DNA from: a bacterium | Lineage (GTDB): Bacteria > Coprothermobacterota > Coprothermobacteria > Coprothermobacterales > JAADFF01 | Reading direction: 5' to 3' | Assembly: GCA_027063755.1 (NCBI GenBank) | Contig: JAMORD010000217.1 | Location: 1 to 15,932, forward strand | Length of the DNA: 15,932 bases | In this document: in pieces, positions 1-7,579 of the stretch | How the letters are laid out: the number at the start of each line of letters is the position of its first letter | Position numbering within the stretch: the stretch's first letter is position 1 | Notes under the pieces: model-generated | Databases searched by the model: none | What the model was told of the DNA's origin: nothing | The model's input: only the letters and a program-made list of their open reading frames with translations | Position numbers and translations under genes: made by a program

Positions 1-19
1 TAAATAGGAGGTGAGACTT

Positions 20-1645
20 ATGCTTTTAACAGTGCTATTTATTATTGCAGCGGTTTGGTTTATTTTTGGTTATTATTGGTATGGTGGTTATCTTGCCAAT
101 GTGTTTGAGCTTGATGACAACAATGAAACACCGGCTCATTCAAAGTTTGATGGTGTAGACTATGTTCCCGCACATCCTATGGTTCTTCTTGGTCACCACT
201 TTGCATCCATCGCTGGTGCTGGTCCTATTGTTGGTCCTATAGCTGCTGCTTCTACATGGGGATGGCTCCCTGCATTTTTATGGGTAACCATAGGTTCTGT
301 ATTCTTTGGTGGTGTTCATGATATGGGAGCCGTTGTGGCCTCTATGCGCCATGGTGGTTTGTCCATGGGTGAGGTTATTAAGGAGTGGGTAGGTCCACGT
401 GCTAAGAAGCTATTCCTTATCTTTACATGGCTTGCCCTTGTTCTTGTTATTGCTGTGTTCCTTGAGCTTGCTGCCAAAACCCTCGCTGACAATGCCGCAG
501 TTGCCTTTGCAGCTTCTATGTACATTTTGCTTGCTCTTATTTTCGGTTATATGGTTTATAAATGGAATGTTTCTCTTGGTGTTTCTACATTAATTATGGT
601 GCCTTTGGTATTCTTGGCAGTTATTGTTGGAGTTTATGTGCCTGGTGTTGCCAATCTCTTTAAATTTAGCGTAACAACATGGAAATGGATTCTCTTGGTG
701 TATATTTTCTTGGCTTCTATTTTGCCTGTTTGGGTTTTACTGCAGCCAAGAGATTATTTGTCCTCATGGCTTCTTTATGCTTCTGTATTGATAGGCGGTG
801 TGGGTATGTTATTTGGTCCTAAATTTATGGCAGGTGTGACCAATACTCTCCCTGCATACAAGGGATTTGCCCCGGCAGATGGTAAATACCTGTGGCCGTT
901 TCTGTTTATCACTATTGCCTGTGGTGCTATATCTGGTTTCCACTCCCTTGTCGGTTCTGGTACCACATCTAAGCAGATTGACAAAGAGAGCCATGCCCGT
1001 ATGATAGGTTATGGTGGTATGCTTCTTGAGGGTATTGTTGCCACAATTGCTATTGGTACCGTTATTATGACCGGTGGTAAGGCAGGCAATCCATTGGCCA
1101 TATTTGGTGCCGGTATTGGTAAATTTGCAACAATCTTCGGTATACCCCAAAGTGTGGGTACAGCTATTGGTCTCTTGGCCTTGAACTCATTTATTTTGAC
1201 ATCTCTTGATACAGCAACACGTCTTGCAAGATATCAGTTCCAGGAATTCTTTAACGGCAAGGTAGACAGATATACTGCTTCTATTATTGGTATTTTATTC
1301 GCTATGATTCTTGTATTCTCTAAAGCAACTGATGCTGCAGGCAATCCAATTCCTATGTGGAAGGTTATTTGGCCTGTATTTGGTTCTGCTAACCAGCTTG
1401 TTGCCGGTCTTGCCTTGCTTGGTCTTGGCGTGTGGGTTATTCGTGGTCTCAAGAAAAAGGCAGGATTTGCCATGTATCCTATGTACTTTATGATGATTAC
1501 AACCATTACAGCACTTGGTTTTCTTGTTGTTGATAAATGGCAGACTTCTAAGGTTTTATCAATTACAGCGGCACTGCTTATAATCTTAGCATTGTGGCTT
1601 GCATACGAGGCGTATTTAGCGTTGCATGCTAAAAAAGCTGAATAA
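20..1645 (+). CDS. cstA: CstA-family carbon starvation / pyruvate-peptide transporter
   Basis: Polytopic inner-membrane protein of 541 residues in the CstA/BtsT family. Characterised members import pyruvate or peptides with a cation. Family signatures are visible: HHFASIAGAGPIVGP from residue 59, GGVHDMGA with H100-D101, and SGFHSLVGSGTT around H308. Hydrophobic segments cover nearly the whole length, consistent with some 14 to 16 membrane helices. E. coli CstA is about 700 residues, so this is the short form common outside enterobacteria. An in-frame GTG lies at 11, but it is embedded in the Shine-Dalgarno AGGAGGTGAG (6-15), so ATG at 20 is the better start. No CstX-like small gene follows, and the gene ends at a strong terminator. 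The exact substrate cannot be read from the sequence. Confidence 0.93.
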   Translation: MLLTVLFIIAAVWFIFGYYWYGGYLANVFELDDNNETPAHSKFDGVDYVPAHPMVLLGHHFASIAGAGPIVGPIAAASTWGWLPAFLWVTIGSVFFGGVHDMGAVVASMRHGGLSMGEVIKEWVGPRAKKLFLIFTWLALVLVIAVFLELAAKTLADNAAVAFAASMYILLALIFGYMVYKWNVSLGVSTLIMVPLVFLAVIVGVYVPGVANLFKFSVTTWKWILLVYIFLASILPVWVLLQPRDYLSSWLLYASVLIGGVGMLFGPKFMAGVTNTLPAYKGFAPADGKYLWPFLFITIACGAISGFHSLVGSGTTSKQIDKESHARMIGYGGMLLEGIVATIAIGTVIMTGGKAGNPLAIFGAGIGKFATIFGIPQSVGTAIGLLALNSFILTSLDTATRLARYQFQEFFNGKVDRYTASIIGILFAMILVFSKATDAAGNPIPMWKVIWPVFGSANQLVAGLALLGLGVWVIRGLKKKAGFAMYPMYFMMITTITALGFLVVDKWQTSKVLSITAALLIILALWLAYEAYLALHAKKAE

Positions 1646-1659
1646 AATGTGAGTTAATT

Positions 1660-1690
1660 AGGGGGAGCTCAGCTCCCCCTTTGTTTGTTG
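1660..1690 (+). terminator. Rho-independent terminator after cstA
   Basis: A GGGGGAGC/GCTCCCCC stem (1661-1668 with 1672-1679), extended by an A-T pair (1660 with 1680), closes a 3-nt loop. A T-rich tail TTTGTTTGTT follows. It sits 15 nt after the cstA stop and just before the ribosome binding site of the next gene, so it would also limit read-through into that gene. Confidence 0.85.
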
Positions 1691-1701
1691 GGGGGATAAT
1701 A

Positions 1702-2121
1702 ATGTTTGGGAAGAAGAAAGACAAGAAGAACAAAATCACAGTGAAGCTATATATGGAAAAGGCTCAGGTATATTCGGGATGTTTTGATATTGATTATGGT
1801 GAAACAGAGGACTTTAATACCTTTCATTTAAAAACAGAGACAGAGACCGTAAAAGAATATATGCCCAGACTCAGGGAGGAATTTGGTACAGAACACATAG
1901 ATTATCAGAGCCTTGACCCACGCAATATTCTTTTTCTTCCCGATGTGTTTAAGTATAAGATAAAAGGCAAAGAGCCTTTATGGATTATTCAGCGTTCTAA
2001 TGGTGAGGTATATAAGGTTTTTAGGGGAATGCCACCTTATGAAGAGTTAAGAGATACAATAAAGCGATTACTCATTGAGGAAGGTTTCTTTGTTGAGGAT
2101 GGAGAGAAAGAGGACAAATAG
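1702..2121 (+). CDS. Small cytosolic protein of unknown function
   Basis: I do not recognise this 139-residue protein. It starts with a very lysine-rich segment (residues 3-11), has no signal peptide or membrane segment, and has a single cysteine, Cys27. The C-terminal half alternates predicted strands and a helix: a strand around PLWIIQ, a turn with NGEVYKVFRG, then PPYEELRDTIKRLL. That order resembles the end of a thioredoxin-like fold, but there is no CxxC motif, so the resemblance is only a structural guess. The ATG at 1702 follows a G-rich ribosome binding site (GGGGGGAT, about 1690-1697). A TTG at 1681 is in frame but lies in the terminator tail and is unlikely. The gene is separated from cstA by a terminator and may be expressed by read-through. 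Confidence 0.75.
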   Translation: MFGKKKDKKNKITVKLYMEKAQVYSGCFDIDYGETEDFNTFHLKTETETVKEYMPRLREEFGTEHIDYQSLDPRNILFLPDVFKYKIKGKEPLWIIQRSNGEVYKVFRGMPPYEELRDTIKRLLIEEGFFVEDGEKEDK

Positions 2122-2195
2122 AATATCTATTTTGTTGCTCTGCAGGCAATAATTTTTCATCTGACAACCTCTTTTTCAAGGCAAGTTTTTAGGAA

Positions 2196-2219
2196 GAAAA
2201 AATGCTTTGAGCTTTTTTC
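2196..2219. terminator. Possible bidirectional terminator between convergent genes
   Basis: GAAAAAA and GC (2196-2202, 2204-2205) pair with GC and TTTTTTC (2211-2219), leaving T2203 bulged and a 5-nt loop. Both strands end in a run of about six U residues, so it could stop transcripts from both the small plus-strand gene and the minus-strand flagellin gene. The GC core is only two pairs, so stability is modest. The rest of 2122-2280 shows nothing else clear. Confidence 0.4.
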
Positions 2220-2269
2220 GCTTAGATTCTCCACACAGGAATGATTTTCATGTATTGATTGGTATGAAA

Positions 2270-2302
2270 GGGCATGCTGGTTATCTGCTCACCAGCATGC
2301 CC
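2270..2302 (-). terminator. Perfect hairpin overlapping the flagellin stop codon
   Basis: GGGCATGCTGGT (2270-2281) pairs without mismatch with ACCAGCATGCCC (2291-2302) around a 9-nt loop that contains part of the stop codon. Read on the minus strand it is followed by only a short weak U stretch (TTTCAT). It fits a terminator or an mRNA 3' end stabiliser for the flagellin transcript. One arm encodes the last residues of the protein. Confidence 0.6.
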
Positions 2303-3339
2303 ACAATGTTAGATGCACTAACATTGGCCTGAGATAAAAAGGCCAGTGCAGTATTTTGAAGTATATCATCCCGAGTTCTCATCATATATTCTTTAGCCAT
2401 ATCGGCATCTCTAATGCGGCTGAGTGAAGCTGATACATTGACTTTAGATATCATAATAGCTTCTTCTTTTGTCTGCAGTCGTGATATCATACTTCCTACA
2501 TGGGTTATCCACTCAGAAGTTGCTGTGATCAAGGCATCAACCTTTTGTATGAGTTCGTTAACCGAAGCGTTGATGTTGTGTGTATCGTGAGCTCCATCTA
2601 TACCAACCTTTTCTGCTATTCCCAGAGACTCGTATACCTCTTTAACATTAATTTCGGCAGAGGCATTGGTGTACCCTATACGAGAATCGTAAACCCTCTG
2701 GGTAATGGCGACAGATGGGTTTTCTACTTTACCCAATCTCACCGTTAGAATGTTTGCATTGTCTTTCCAGTTGCTCCATAGATTATCATCTTTGATATTT
2801 GCTGTGTCAAAGAGATATTTTCGTGTGAATGCTATATCATCACCTGGGCCGCTACCTGTATGGAAATGGAATGTTCTGCTGGCCGACGATGAGCTTTCTG
2901 GGGGAGGACTACTATCCAGTAGCCCCAAATCGTTCCATCGTGTCTCATGGGCTATTCTCACAATCTCATGCAGGAAAGAGCGAATTTCTGCGGCAATAGA
3001 TAGTCCCTCTTCCAGTCCCATAGATTCATTGGCTGCTTGGGTCAGCTTGTCTCTAATTTCAAGAAGCACATCTTTGATTTTGGTAAGACCACCTTCGGCA
3101 ACGGTTAGCATGTTTTTGGCATCCCATATGTTGTCAATAGCTACCCCGAGACCTCGCTTGCGTGCTTCCATATTAATAGAAATGCGTGCGTCTGCTGGAT
3201 CTTCTGAAGCACTAACGAGTCTGAGACCAAAGGCTAATTTCTTCCCGCGTATAGCAAGATCGTTGTTGACAAGCTTTAGGTGATATAGTGCAGATAATGC
3301 TGCGGAACTACTTCGTATTCGTGTGATGTCAGATGCCAC
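2281..3339 (-). CDS. Divergent flagellin (flagellar filament protein)
   Basis: A 352-residue flagellin, the exported protein that polymerises into the flagellar filament. The N-terminal D0/D1 part is recognisable: KKLAFGLRLVSASEDPAD (residues 33-50) matches the usual LSSGLRINSAxDDAAG, and AEGGLTKIKDVLLEIRDKLTQAAN (81-104) and ETRWNDLGLLD (132-142) follow. The C-terminal D1/D0 part has SRIRDADMAKE and ends in a typical AFLSQANVSASNIVGMLVSR. A Pro/Ser linker (143-154) leads into a variable middle domain. The N-terminus is longer and less canonical than in major flagellins, suggesting a minor or specialised filament protein. The GTG start at 3339 is chosen because AAAGGAGGTG lies 8 nt upstream; an upstream ATG at 3372 would lie inside the leader. 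The gene stands alone, with no flagellar assembly genes nearby, under its own sigma-28-like promoter. Confidence 0.88.
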   Translation of the reverse strand: MASDITRIRSSSAALSALYHLKLVNNDLAIRGKKLAFGLRLVSASEDPADARISINMEARKRGLGVAIDNIWDAKNMLTVAEGGLTKIKDVLLEIRDKLTQAANESMGLEEGLSIAAEIRSFLHEIVRIAHETRWNDLGLLDSSPPPESSSSASRTFHFHTGSGPGDDIAFTRKYLFDTANIKDDNLWSNWKDNANILTVRLGKVENPSVAITQRVYDSRIGYTNASAEINVKEVYESLGIAEKVGIDGAHDTHNINASVNELIQKVDALITATSEWITHVGSMISRLQTKEEAIMISKVNVSASLSRIRDADMAKEYMMRTRDDILQNTALAFLSQANVSASNIVGMLVSR

Positions 3340-3375
3340 CCTACGCACCTCCTTTCTCCAGGTCTGCCACAATAT

Positions 3376-3402
3376 TTATCGGAATAATGATAGAAAACTC
3401 CA
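3376..3402 (-). promoter_or_regulatory. Sigma-28 (SigD/FliA)-type promoter of the flagellin gene
   Basis: On the minus strand the sequence is TGGAGTTT, 11 nt, then TCCGATAA. The flagellar sigma-28 consensus is TAAAGTTT-N11-GCCGATAA, so 13 of 16 positions match with the exact spacing. It lies about 37 nt upstream of the flagellin GTG start, leaving a short leader with the ribosome binding site. This ties the gene to the late flagellar regulon. Confidence 0.85.
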
Positions 3403-3461
3403 ATAAGTAAATGTAAAATGATAGAATATTCCCAGTTTCTACAGGCGTGGAGGTGGTTGAT

Positions 3462-4376
3462 GTGCATCGTGTGGTGAGTGTTAGTATAGGATCCTCCAAA
3501 AGAAATCACAAGGCAAAGGCTACATTTTTAGGAACAGAATTTGAAATTGAACGTATTGGTACAGATGGAGATATAAGAAAAGCTGCCCAGATGATGAGAG
3601 AGCTTGATGGCAGGGTTGATGCCATTGGTGTAGGAGGAACCGACTTGTACCTATGGCTTGGGAAAAAGCGCTATACTATCCGCGATAGTAAGGTGTTTCT
3701 GCAGGCTGTAAAGAAGAGTTTTCTTACCGACGGTAGTGGTCTTAAACATACTTTGGAGAGAAAGGCTGTAGAGTCTCTTGCTAAAGAGGGGATTTTTAAG
3801 CCTTATTATAAGTATCTTGTTGTTAGTGCAGTGGATAGATGGGGGATGGCAGAATCCATTTACCGTATAGGTGGAGAGGTTATATATGGTGATGTTATAT
3901 TCGCATTGGGAATCAATTTCCCTATAAAGACTTTGAGGTCATTATTTACTATAGGTTCTATCGCTCTGCCTCTTGCTGTTCAGCTACCATTTTCCATGCT
4001 TTATCCAATAGGAAAAAAGCAAGATGAGTATGGTAGTGGTGCAAATAATATGACGAAGAGATATTTTGAGTGGGCCGATGTTATTGCAGGGGATTTTCTC
4101 TATATAAAGAAATATATGCCTGAGCGTTTAGATGGTAAAATAATTTTCACCAACACGACAACACCTGAAGATGTACATGAGGTTGCAAGAAGAGGAGCAA
4201 AAATGCTTATTACCACAACACCGGTGCTTGAAGGTCGCTCTTTCGGTACCAATGTAATGGAAGGTGTATTTGCAACACTGCTTGGTTATAAACCTGAAGG
4301 ACCAGATTTTTCGGCATATGAAGAACTGATAGACAAGATGGGTATAAAACCCACGGTAAGAATACTAAGTGAGTAG
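3462..4376 (+). CDS. Conserved protein of unknown function (labelled quinate 5-dehydrogenase-like in related genomes)
   Basis: A 304-residue soluble protein with no signal peptide. From memory, related proteins carry the automatic name quinate 5-dehydrogenase, but I see no GxGxxG Rossmann dinucleotide loop and do not trust that name. Conserved-looking stretches are GVGGTDLYLW (residues 56-65), FLTDGSGLKHTLERKAVE, and near the C-terminus TTTPVLEGRSFGTN (251-264), which looks like a ligand-binding loop. The GTG at 3462 is preferred because GGAGGTGG (3449-3456) sits 5-7 nt upstream; a GTG at 3447 is in frame but overlaps that site. It is the first gene of a packed operon, ending 9 nt before the acyl-ACP reductase-like gene, so it probably acts in the same pathway as that gene. 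Confidence 0.8.
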   Translation: MHRVVSVSIGSSKRNHKAKATFLGTEFEIERIGTDGDIRKAAQMMRELDGRVDAIGVGGTDLYLWLGKKRYTIRDSKVFLQAVKKSFLTDGSGLKHTLERKAVESLAKEGIFKPYYKYLVVSAVDRWGMAESIYRIGGEVIYGDVIFALGINFPIKTLRSLFTIGSIALPLAVQLPFSMLYPIGKKQDEYGSGANNMTKRYFEWADVIAGDFLYIKKYMPERLDGKIIFTNTTTPEDVHEVARRGAKMLITTTPVLEGRSFGTNVMEGVFATLLGYKPEGPDFSAYEELIDKMGIKPTVRILSE

Positions 4377-4385
4377 GTGATGAGT

Positions 4386-5480
4386 ATGCATGGGAAATTT
4401 GTCTTTCTACTTCATCCCCTTGATATGGGGCATGTTTATAGAGAAAAACCGTGGGCAAAGTGGTTACCTAAATCTATAGTTCAATTTTACATGGTAAAGA
4501 AAAAACCATTTATAGCGTCTCATATTACGGGAATTAAGTCTAAGACCGGTGATACAGCTGAAGGTTGGTTTATAATTATTCCTATGACGCCAGACCTCAT
4601 GTTGAAATATGAAGATGTGGCTACCCAGCGTATTATAGAAGCCGGCCATATTGGTGAAGAACTTGGGGCTACTATTATGGGACTGGGTGCTTTTACTGCT
4701 ATTGTCGGTGGAGCTGGGCTTAAGGCTGCGGAGGCTCTTGATGGTATAGGGGTGACCACGGGCAACTCCTACACGGCTTATACAGCCCATGAGGCTCTTC
4801 TTATGGGGGCAAGGGAAATAGGTCTTAATCCAGAGGATCCTGCTCTTACACTGGCTGTTGTAGGAGGAACAGGTTCTATAGGTAGAATTGTTGCCAAGCT
4901 GCTTGCACCAAAGGTGAATGGAAAGATAGTTATTGTTGGTAGAAATAAAGAAAAGGCAGAAAAGGTAGCATCAGAGCTTAGACCAATAACAAATGCAGAG
5001 GTCTTGTCATCTGACGATGTAAGGGGTATAATGCGACAAGCAGATATGGCTGTGACTGTATCATCAGCTGTAGATGCTATAATAGGGCCTGATGATGTGA
5101 AAAGCGGTGCAGTTATAGTAGATGTGTCCCGTCCGAGAGATGTGGCAGAGGCTGTGAAAAATAGGGACGATGTTCTTGTTATTGATGGTGGGGTTGTAAA
5201 GATACCGGGAGATGTGAAATTTAACTTTGATTTTGGCTTTCCACCCGGTACAGCCTTTGCATGTATGGCGGAGACAATGATGCTGGCACTAGAGGGATGG
5301 TCAGGCGACTTCTCTCTGACAAAGGAGCTGAAAGAAGAGCAAGTGCTTCAGACAGGCCGGTGGGCAAAGAAGCATGGTTTTGAACTTATATGGATGCGTT
5401 CCTTTGATTTGCCGGTAAGTGAGGAAAAGATAAAACATATGAGAGAAATTATCTCAAGGAGGGTGAACAGCTATGGTTAA
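4386..5480 (+). CDS. Acyl-ACP reductase (AAR)-like fatty aldehyde-forming oxidoreductase
   Basis: A 364-residue protein that matches cyanobacterial long-chain acyl-ACP reductase along its length. That enzyme reduces acyl-ACP to a fatty aldehyde with NADPH. Shared motifs, in order: GAFTAIVGGAGL (about 100), TTGNSYTAY (124-132), the Rossmann loop VVGGTGSIG (158-166), IDGGVVKIPG, and FACMAETMMLALEGW. The cysteine in the last motif, Cys293, sits where the AAR thioester cysteine lies (Cys294 in the Synechococcus enzyme, from memory). The C-terminal tail is about 20 residues longer than in that enzyme. ATG at 4386 is chosen because AGGTGAT (4375-4381) is a good ribosome binding site for it; GTG 4377 and ATG 4380 are alternatives. 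The end overlaps greA by 8 nt. Automatic annotation may call it shikimate dehydrogenase because of the Rossmann fold. The natural acyl substrate here is unknown. Confidence 0.85.
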   Translation: MHGKFVFLLHPLDMGHVYREKPWAKWLPKSIVQFYMVKKKPFIASHITGIKSKTGDTAEGWFIIIPMTPDLMLKYEDVATQRIIEAGHIGEELGATIMGLGAFTAIVGGAGLKAAEALDGIGVTTGNSYTAYTAHEALLMGAREIGLNPEDPALTLAVVGGTGSIGRIVAKLLAPKVNGKIVIVGRNKEKAEKVASELRPITNAEVLSSDDVRGIMRQADMAVTVSSAVDAIIGPDDVKSGAVIVDVSRPRDVAEAVKNRDDVLVIDGGVVKIPGDVKFNFDFGFPPGTAFACMAETMMLALEGWSGDFSLTKELKEEQVLQTGRWAKKHGFELIWMRSFDLPVSEEKIKHMREIISRRVNSYG

Positions 5481-5958
5481 CGACAAGGTTCTTCTGACCG
5501 AGGAAGGTTACAAAAAGCTGGTGGAGGAACTGAAATATCTCAAAGAGGTCAAGAAAAAGGAAGTTGCAGAGCGTATTGCAGAGGCGAGAAGCATGGGAGA
5601 CCTTAGTGAAAATTCCGAATATCATGCGGCTAAAGAGGAAATGGCGCATATAGAGGATCGTATTCGTACTCTTGAGAATTTGCTTGACAATGCAGAAATT
5701 ATAGACACAAGTAACATTGATCTTGACAAGGTTGTTGTTGGTGTTACAGTTACATTAAAGGACCTTAACAGGGGTAAGGTAAAAAAATATACTCTTGTTG
5801 GTAATCATGAAGAGGTGGATATCTATTCTGGAAAAATTTCTACAGACAGTTCACTTGGGAAAGCACTACTTGGGAAGTCTGTAGGTGATATTGTTGAATT
5901 TGTGTCTCCCTCTGGTAAGTTGATGAGATATGAAATTATGGAAATATCTTTAGAGTAG
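5473..5958 (+). CDS. greA: Transcription elongation factor GreA
   Basis: A 161-residue protein of normal GreA length. GreA enters the RNA polymerase secondary channel and stimulates cleavage of backtracked transcripts. The N-terminal half is a long antiparallel coiled coil whose tip carries the acidic residues D43 and E46 in GDLSENSEY, the motif that coordinates the catalytic magnesium. The C-terminal half is the FKBP-like globular domain, with VGVTVTLKDL and the terminal GDIVEFVSPSGKLMRYEI. ATG 5473 follows AAGGAGGGTG closely. The start lies inside the preceding gene, with an 8-nt overlap, indicating translational coupling. lysS follows 12 nt downstream, a common arrangement in Firmicutes. 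Confidence 0.97.
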   Translation: MVNDKVLLTEEGYKKLVEELKYLKEVKKKEVAERIAEARSMGDLSENSEYHAAKEEMAHIEDRIRTLENLLDNAEIIDTSNIDLDKVVVGVTVTLKDLNRGKVKKYTLVGNHEEVDIYSGKISTDSSLGKALLGKSVGDIVEFVSPSGKLMRYEIMEISLE

Positions 5959-5970
5959 AGGGTGAGAGAT

Positions 5971-7461
5971 GTGAAGGAAAGAGATGTTAGGTATGAAAAG
6001 CTTGAACGGCTTGAGAAAGACAGAGACATAGATGTCTTTGGACATAGGCTTGATAAGGTTGTTCCTATTGCTGAGATAAGAAAACTTGAAGATGGTACAG
6101 AGGTTGAAGCTGTAGGTAGACTTCACGCCAAGCGTGCACATGGAAAGCTGACATTTGGTGATATTAGAGATTGGTCTGGTCGTATTCAAATAGCACTTGA
6201 GAAACCTGTGCTTGGTAGTGAAGCTTATAACCTATTTAGGAAATATGCCGATATTGGCGATACTATATGGGTAAAAGGTGAGCTGTTTCATACCCAGAGG
6301 GGAGAGCTAACCATTGCTGTGAAAGAGTGGAAGTGGATGACAAAGAGTCTTCGTCCACTGCCAGAGAAGTGGCACGGTCTTAGAGATGTTGAGCTTCGCA
6401 GTCGTCATAGGTATCTTGACCTCATTATGAATCCTGATTCTATGAAGACCTTTATGCTACGTTCTCAGATTATCACCGCTATTCGTAAATTCCTTTATGA
6501 TAGGGGGTTTATTGAGGTTGAAACACCTGTGCTTCAGCCTATTTATGGTGGAGCATCGGCAAGACCATTTATTACCCATCATAATGCCCTTGACATTGAT
6601 CTGTATCTGAGGATTGCTCCGGAGCTATACCTCAAGAGACTTATTGTTGGAGGTTTTCCCAAGGTATTTGAGATGGGTAAAAACTTCCGCAATGAGGGTA
6701 TAGACTCCATGCACAATCCAGAATTTTCTATGATGGAGCTTTATCAAGCTTATGCCGATTATACAGATATTATGAACCTTGTTGAAGACTTGTTTGTGTA
6801 TCTGGTTGAGACTCTGGAGATTCCACAGCCTATAAAGTGGCTTGGTAAAGAAGTATATGTGAAAAAACCATTCCCACGCATACCATATAAGGAGGCTTTT
6901 GCACACTTTACCGATGGCAAGATCACATGGGATATGATTGATACAGAGGAGAAGGCAAAGAAAGTCTTTGAAGACCTTGGTCTTGAAATGAAAAAGCCAC
7001 CTGTCTGGATTAACTATGTCCAAGAGATATTTGATTCTATTGTTCAACCCAAGATTGTTAATCCAACATTTATCATAGATTATCCCCTGGAGATAAGTCC
7101 CCTTGCCAAGAAGAAAAAAGATGATCCCAACTTTGTTGAGCGTTTTGAACTATTTGTTGCCGGTGTAGAGCTTGCAAATGCCTTTTCAGAACTTCAAGAT
7201 CCCAGAGATCAGCTTGAGAGATTTAAGAAACAGGTAGAGGCAAGAAGACAGGGTGATGATGAGGCAATGGCAGAGATTGATGAAGACTATATTATTGCAC
7301 TTGAGTATGGTTTACCGCCAACAGGAGGTTTAGGTGTAGGTATTGATAGACTTGTCATGTTCCTAACAGGCAAGGATTCCATAAGAGATGTCATTCTCTT
7401 CCCACTGCTAAGGCCTAAGAAGATATCTGATGCCGATTTGGGGGAATCAGAGGAAGAGTAG
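5971..7461 (+). CDS. lysS: Lysyl-tRNA synthetase, class II
   Basis: A 496-residue class II lysyl-tRNA synthetase, which charges tRNA-Lys with lysine in the cytosol. The N-terminal OB-fold anticodon-binding domain is seen at VEAVGRLHAKRAHGKLTFGD. The catalytic domain shows motif 1 around FIEVETPVLQ, motif 2 with FRNEG at 239-243 followed by HNPEFSMMELYQAYADY, and motif 3 GLGVGIDRLVM with Arg460. Length is close to the E. coli enzyme (505). The GTG at 5971 is preferred because AGGGTGAG (5959-5966) sits just upstream; GTG 5962 is in frame but lies within that site. It is the last gene of the operon beginning at 3462, and a terminator follows at 7485. Confidence 0.96.
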   Translation: MKERDVRYEKLERLEKDRDIDVFGHRLDKVVPIAEIRKLEDGTEVEAVGRLHAKRAHGKLTFGDIRDWSGRIQIALEKPVLGSEAYNLFRKYADIGDTIWVKGELFHTQRGELTIAVKEWKWMTKSLRPLPEKWHGLRDVELRSRHRYLDLIMNPDSMKTFMLRSQIITAIRKFLYDRGFIEVETPVLQPIYGGASARPFITHHNALDIDLYLRIAPELYLKRLIVGGFPKVFEMGKNFRNEGIDSMHNPEFSMMELYQAYADYTDIMNLVEDLFVYLVETLEIPQPIKWLGKEVYVKKPFPRIPYKEAFAHFTDGKITWDMIDTEEKAKKVFEDLGLEMKKPPVWINYVQEIFDSIVQPKIVNPTFIIDYPLEISPLAKKKKDDPNFVERFELFVAGVELANAFSELQDPRDQLERFKKQVEARRQGDDEAMAEIDEDYIIALEYGLPPTGGLGVGIDRLVMFLTGKDSIRDVILFPLLRPKKISDADLGESEEE

Positions 7462-7484
7462 ATATGAAAGAAAATATGCCTATG

Positions 7485-7516
7485 AATGGGGGGCTTTGGA
7501 GCTCCCCATTTTTTTA
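7485..7516 (+). terminator. Rho-independent terminator after lysS
   Basis: An 11-pair stem (7485-7495 with 7500-7510, one G-U pair) closes a TTGG loop and is followed by a run of seven T residues. It is a strong intrinsic terminator that closes the 3462-7461 operon. Confidence 0.92.
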
Positions 7517-7579
7517 TTTATATCTGCAATTTGGTATTATTAATTTGTAGCCCCGAGTTCTGTGTAGGAGGTGGTTTCA

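Noticed and set aside
2705-3283. 192-codon plus-strand frame opposite the flagellin
   Set aside because: It is an antisense shadow. The minus-strand flagellin has conserved terminal domains, a promoter and a ribosome binding site; this frame has a Ser/Leu-rich translation with no recognisable domain.
3399-3427. Possible sigma-A promoter for the 3462-7461 operon (TAGAAT at 3422-3427)
   Set aside because: The -10 box is reasonable, but the -35 position holds TCCAAT, which matches poorly. A promoter must be in this short divergent region, but I cannot fix its place.
4386-5480. Identification as shikimate dehydrogenase
   Set aside because: Only the Rossmann loop is shared. The order of TTGNSYT, GGVVKI and FACMAETMMLALEGW fits acyl-ACP reductase, and the shikimate-binding motifs at the N-terminus are not seen.
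5959-5970. T-box or lysine riboswitch controlling lysS
   Set aside because: The gap between greA and lysS is only 12 nt, far too short for either element.
7535-7540. TATTAT as a -10 box upstream of the glycerol-3-phosphate cytidylyltransferase gene
   Set aside because: No convincing -35 box at the right distance; the region is simply AT-rich after a terminator.
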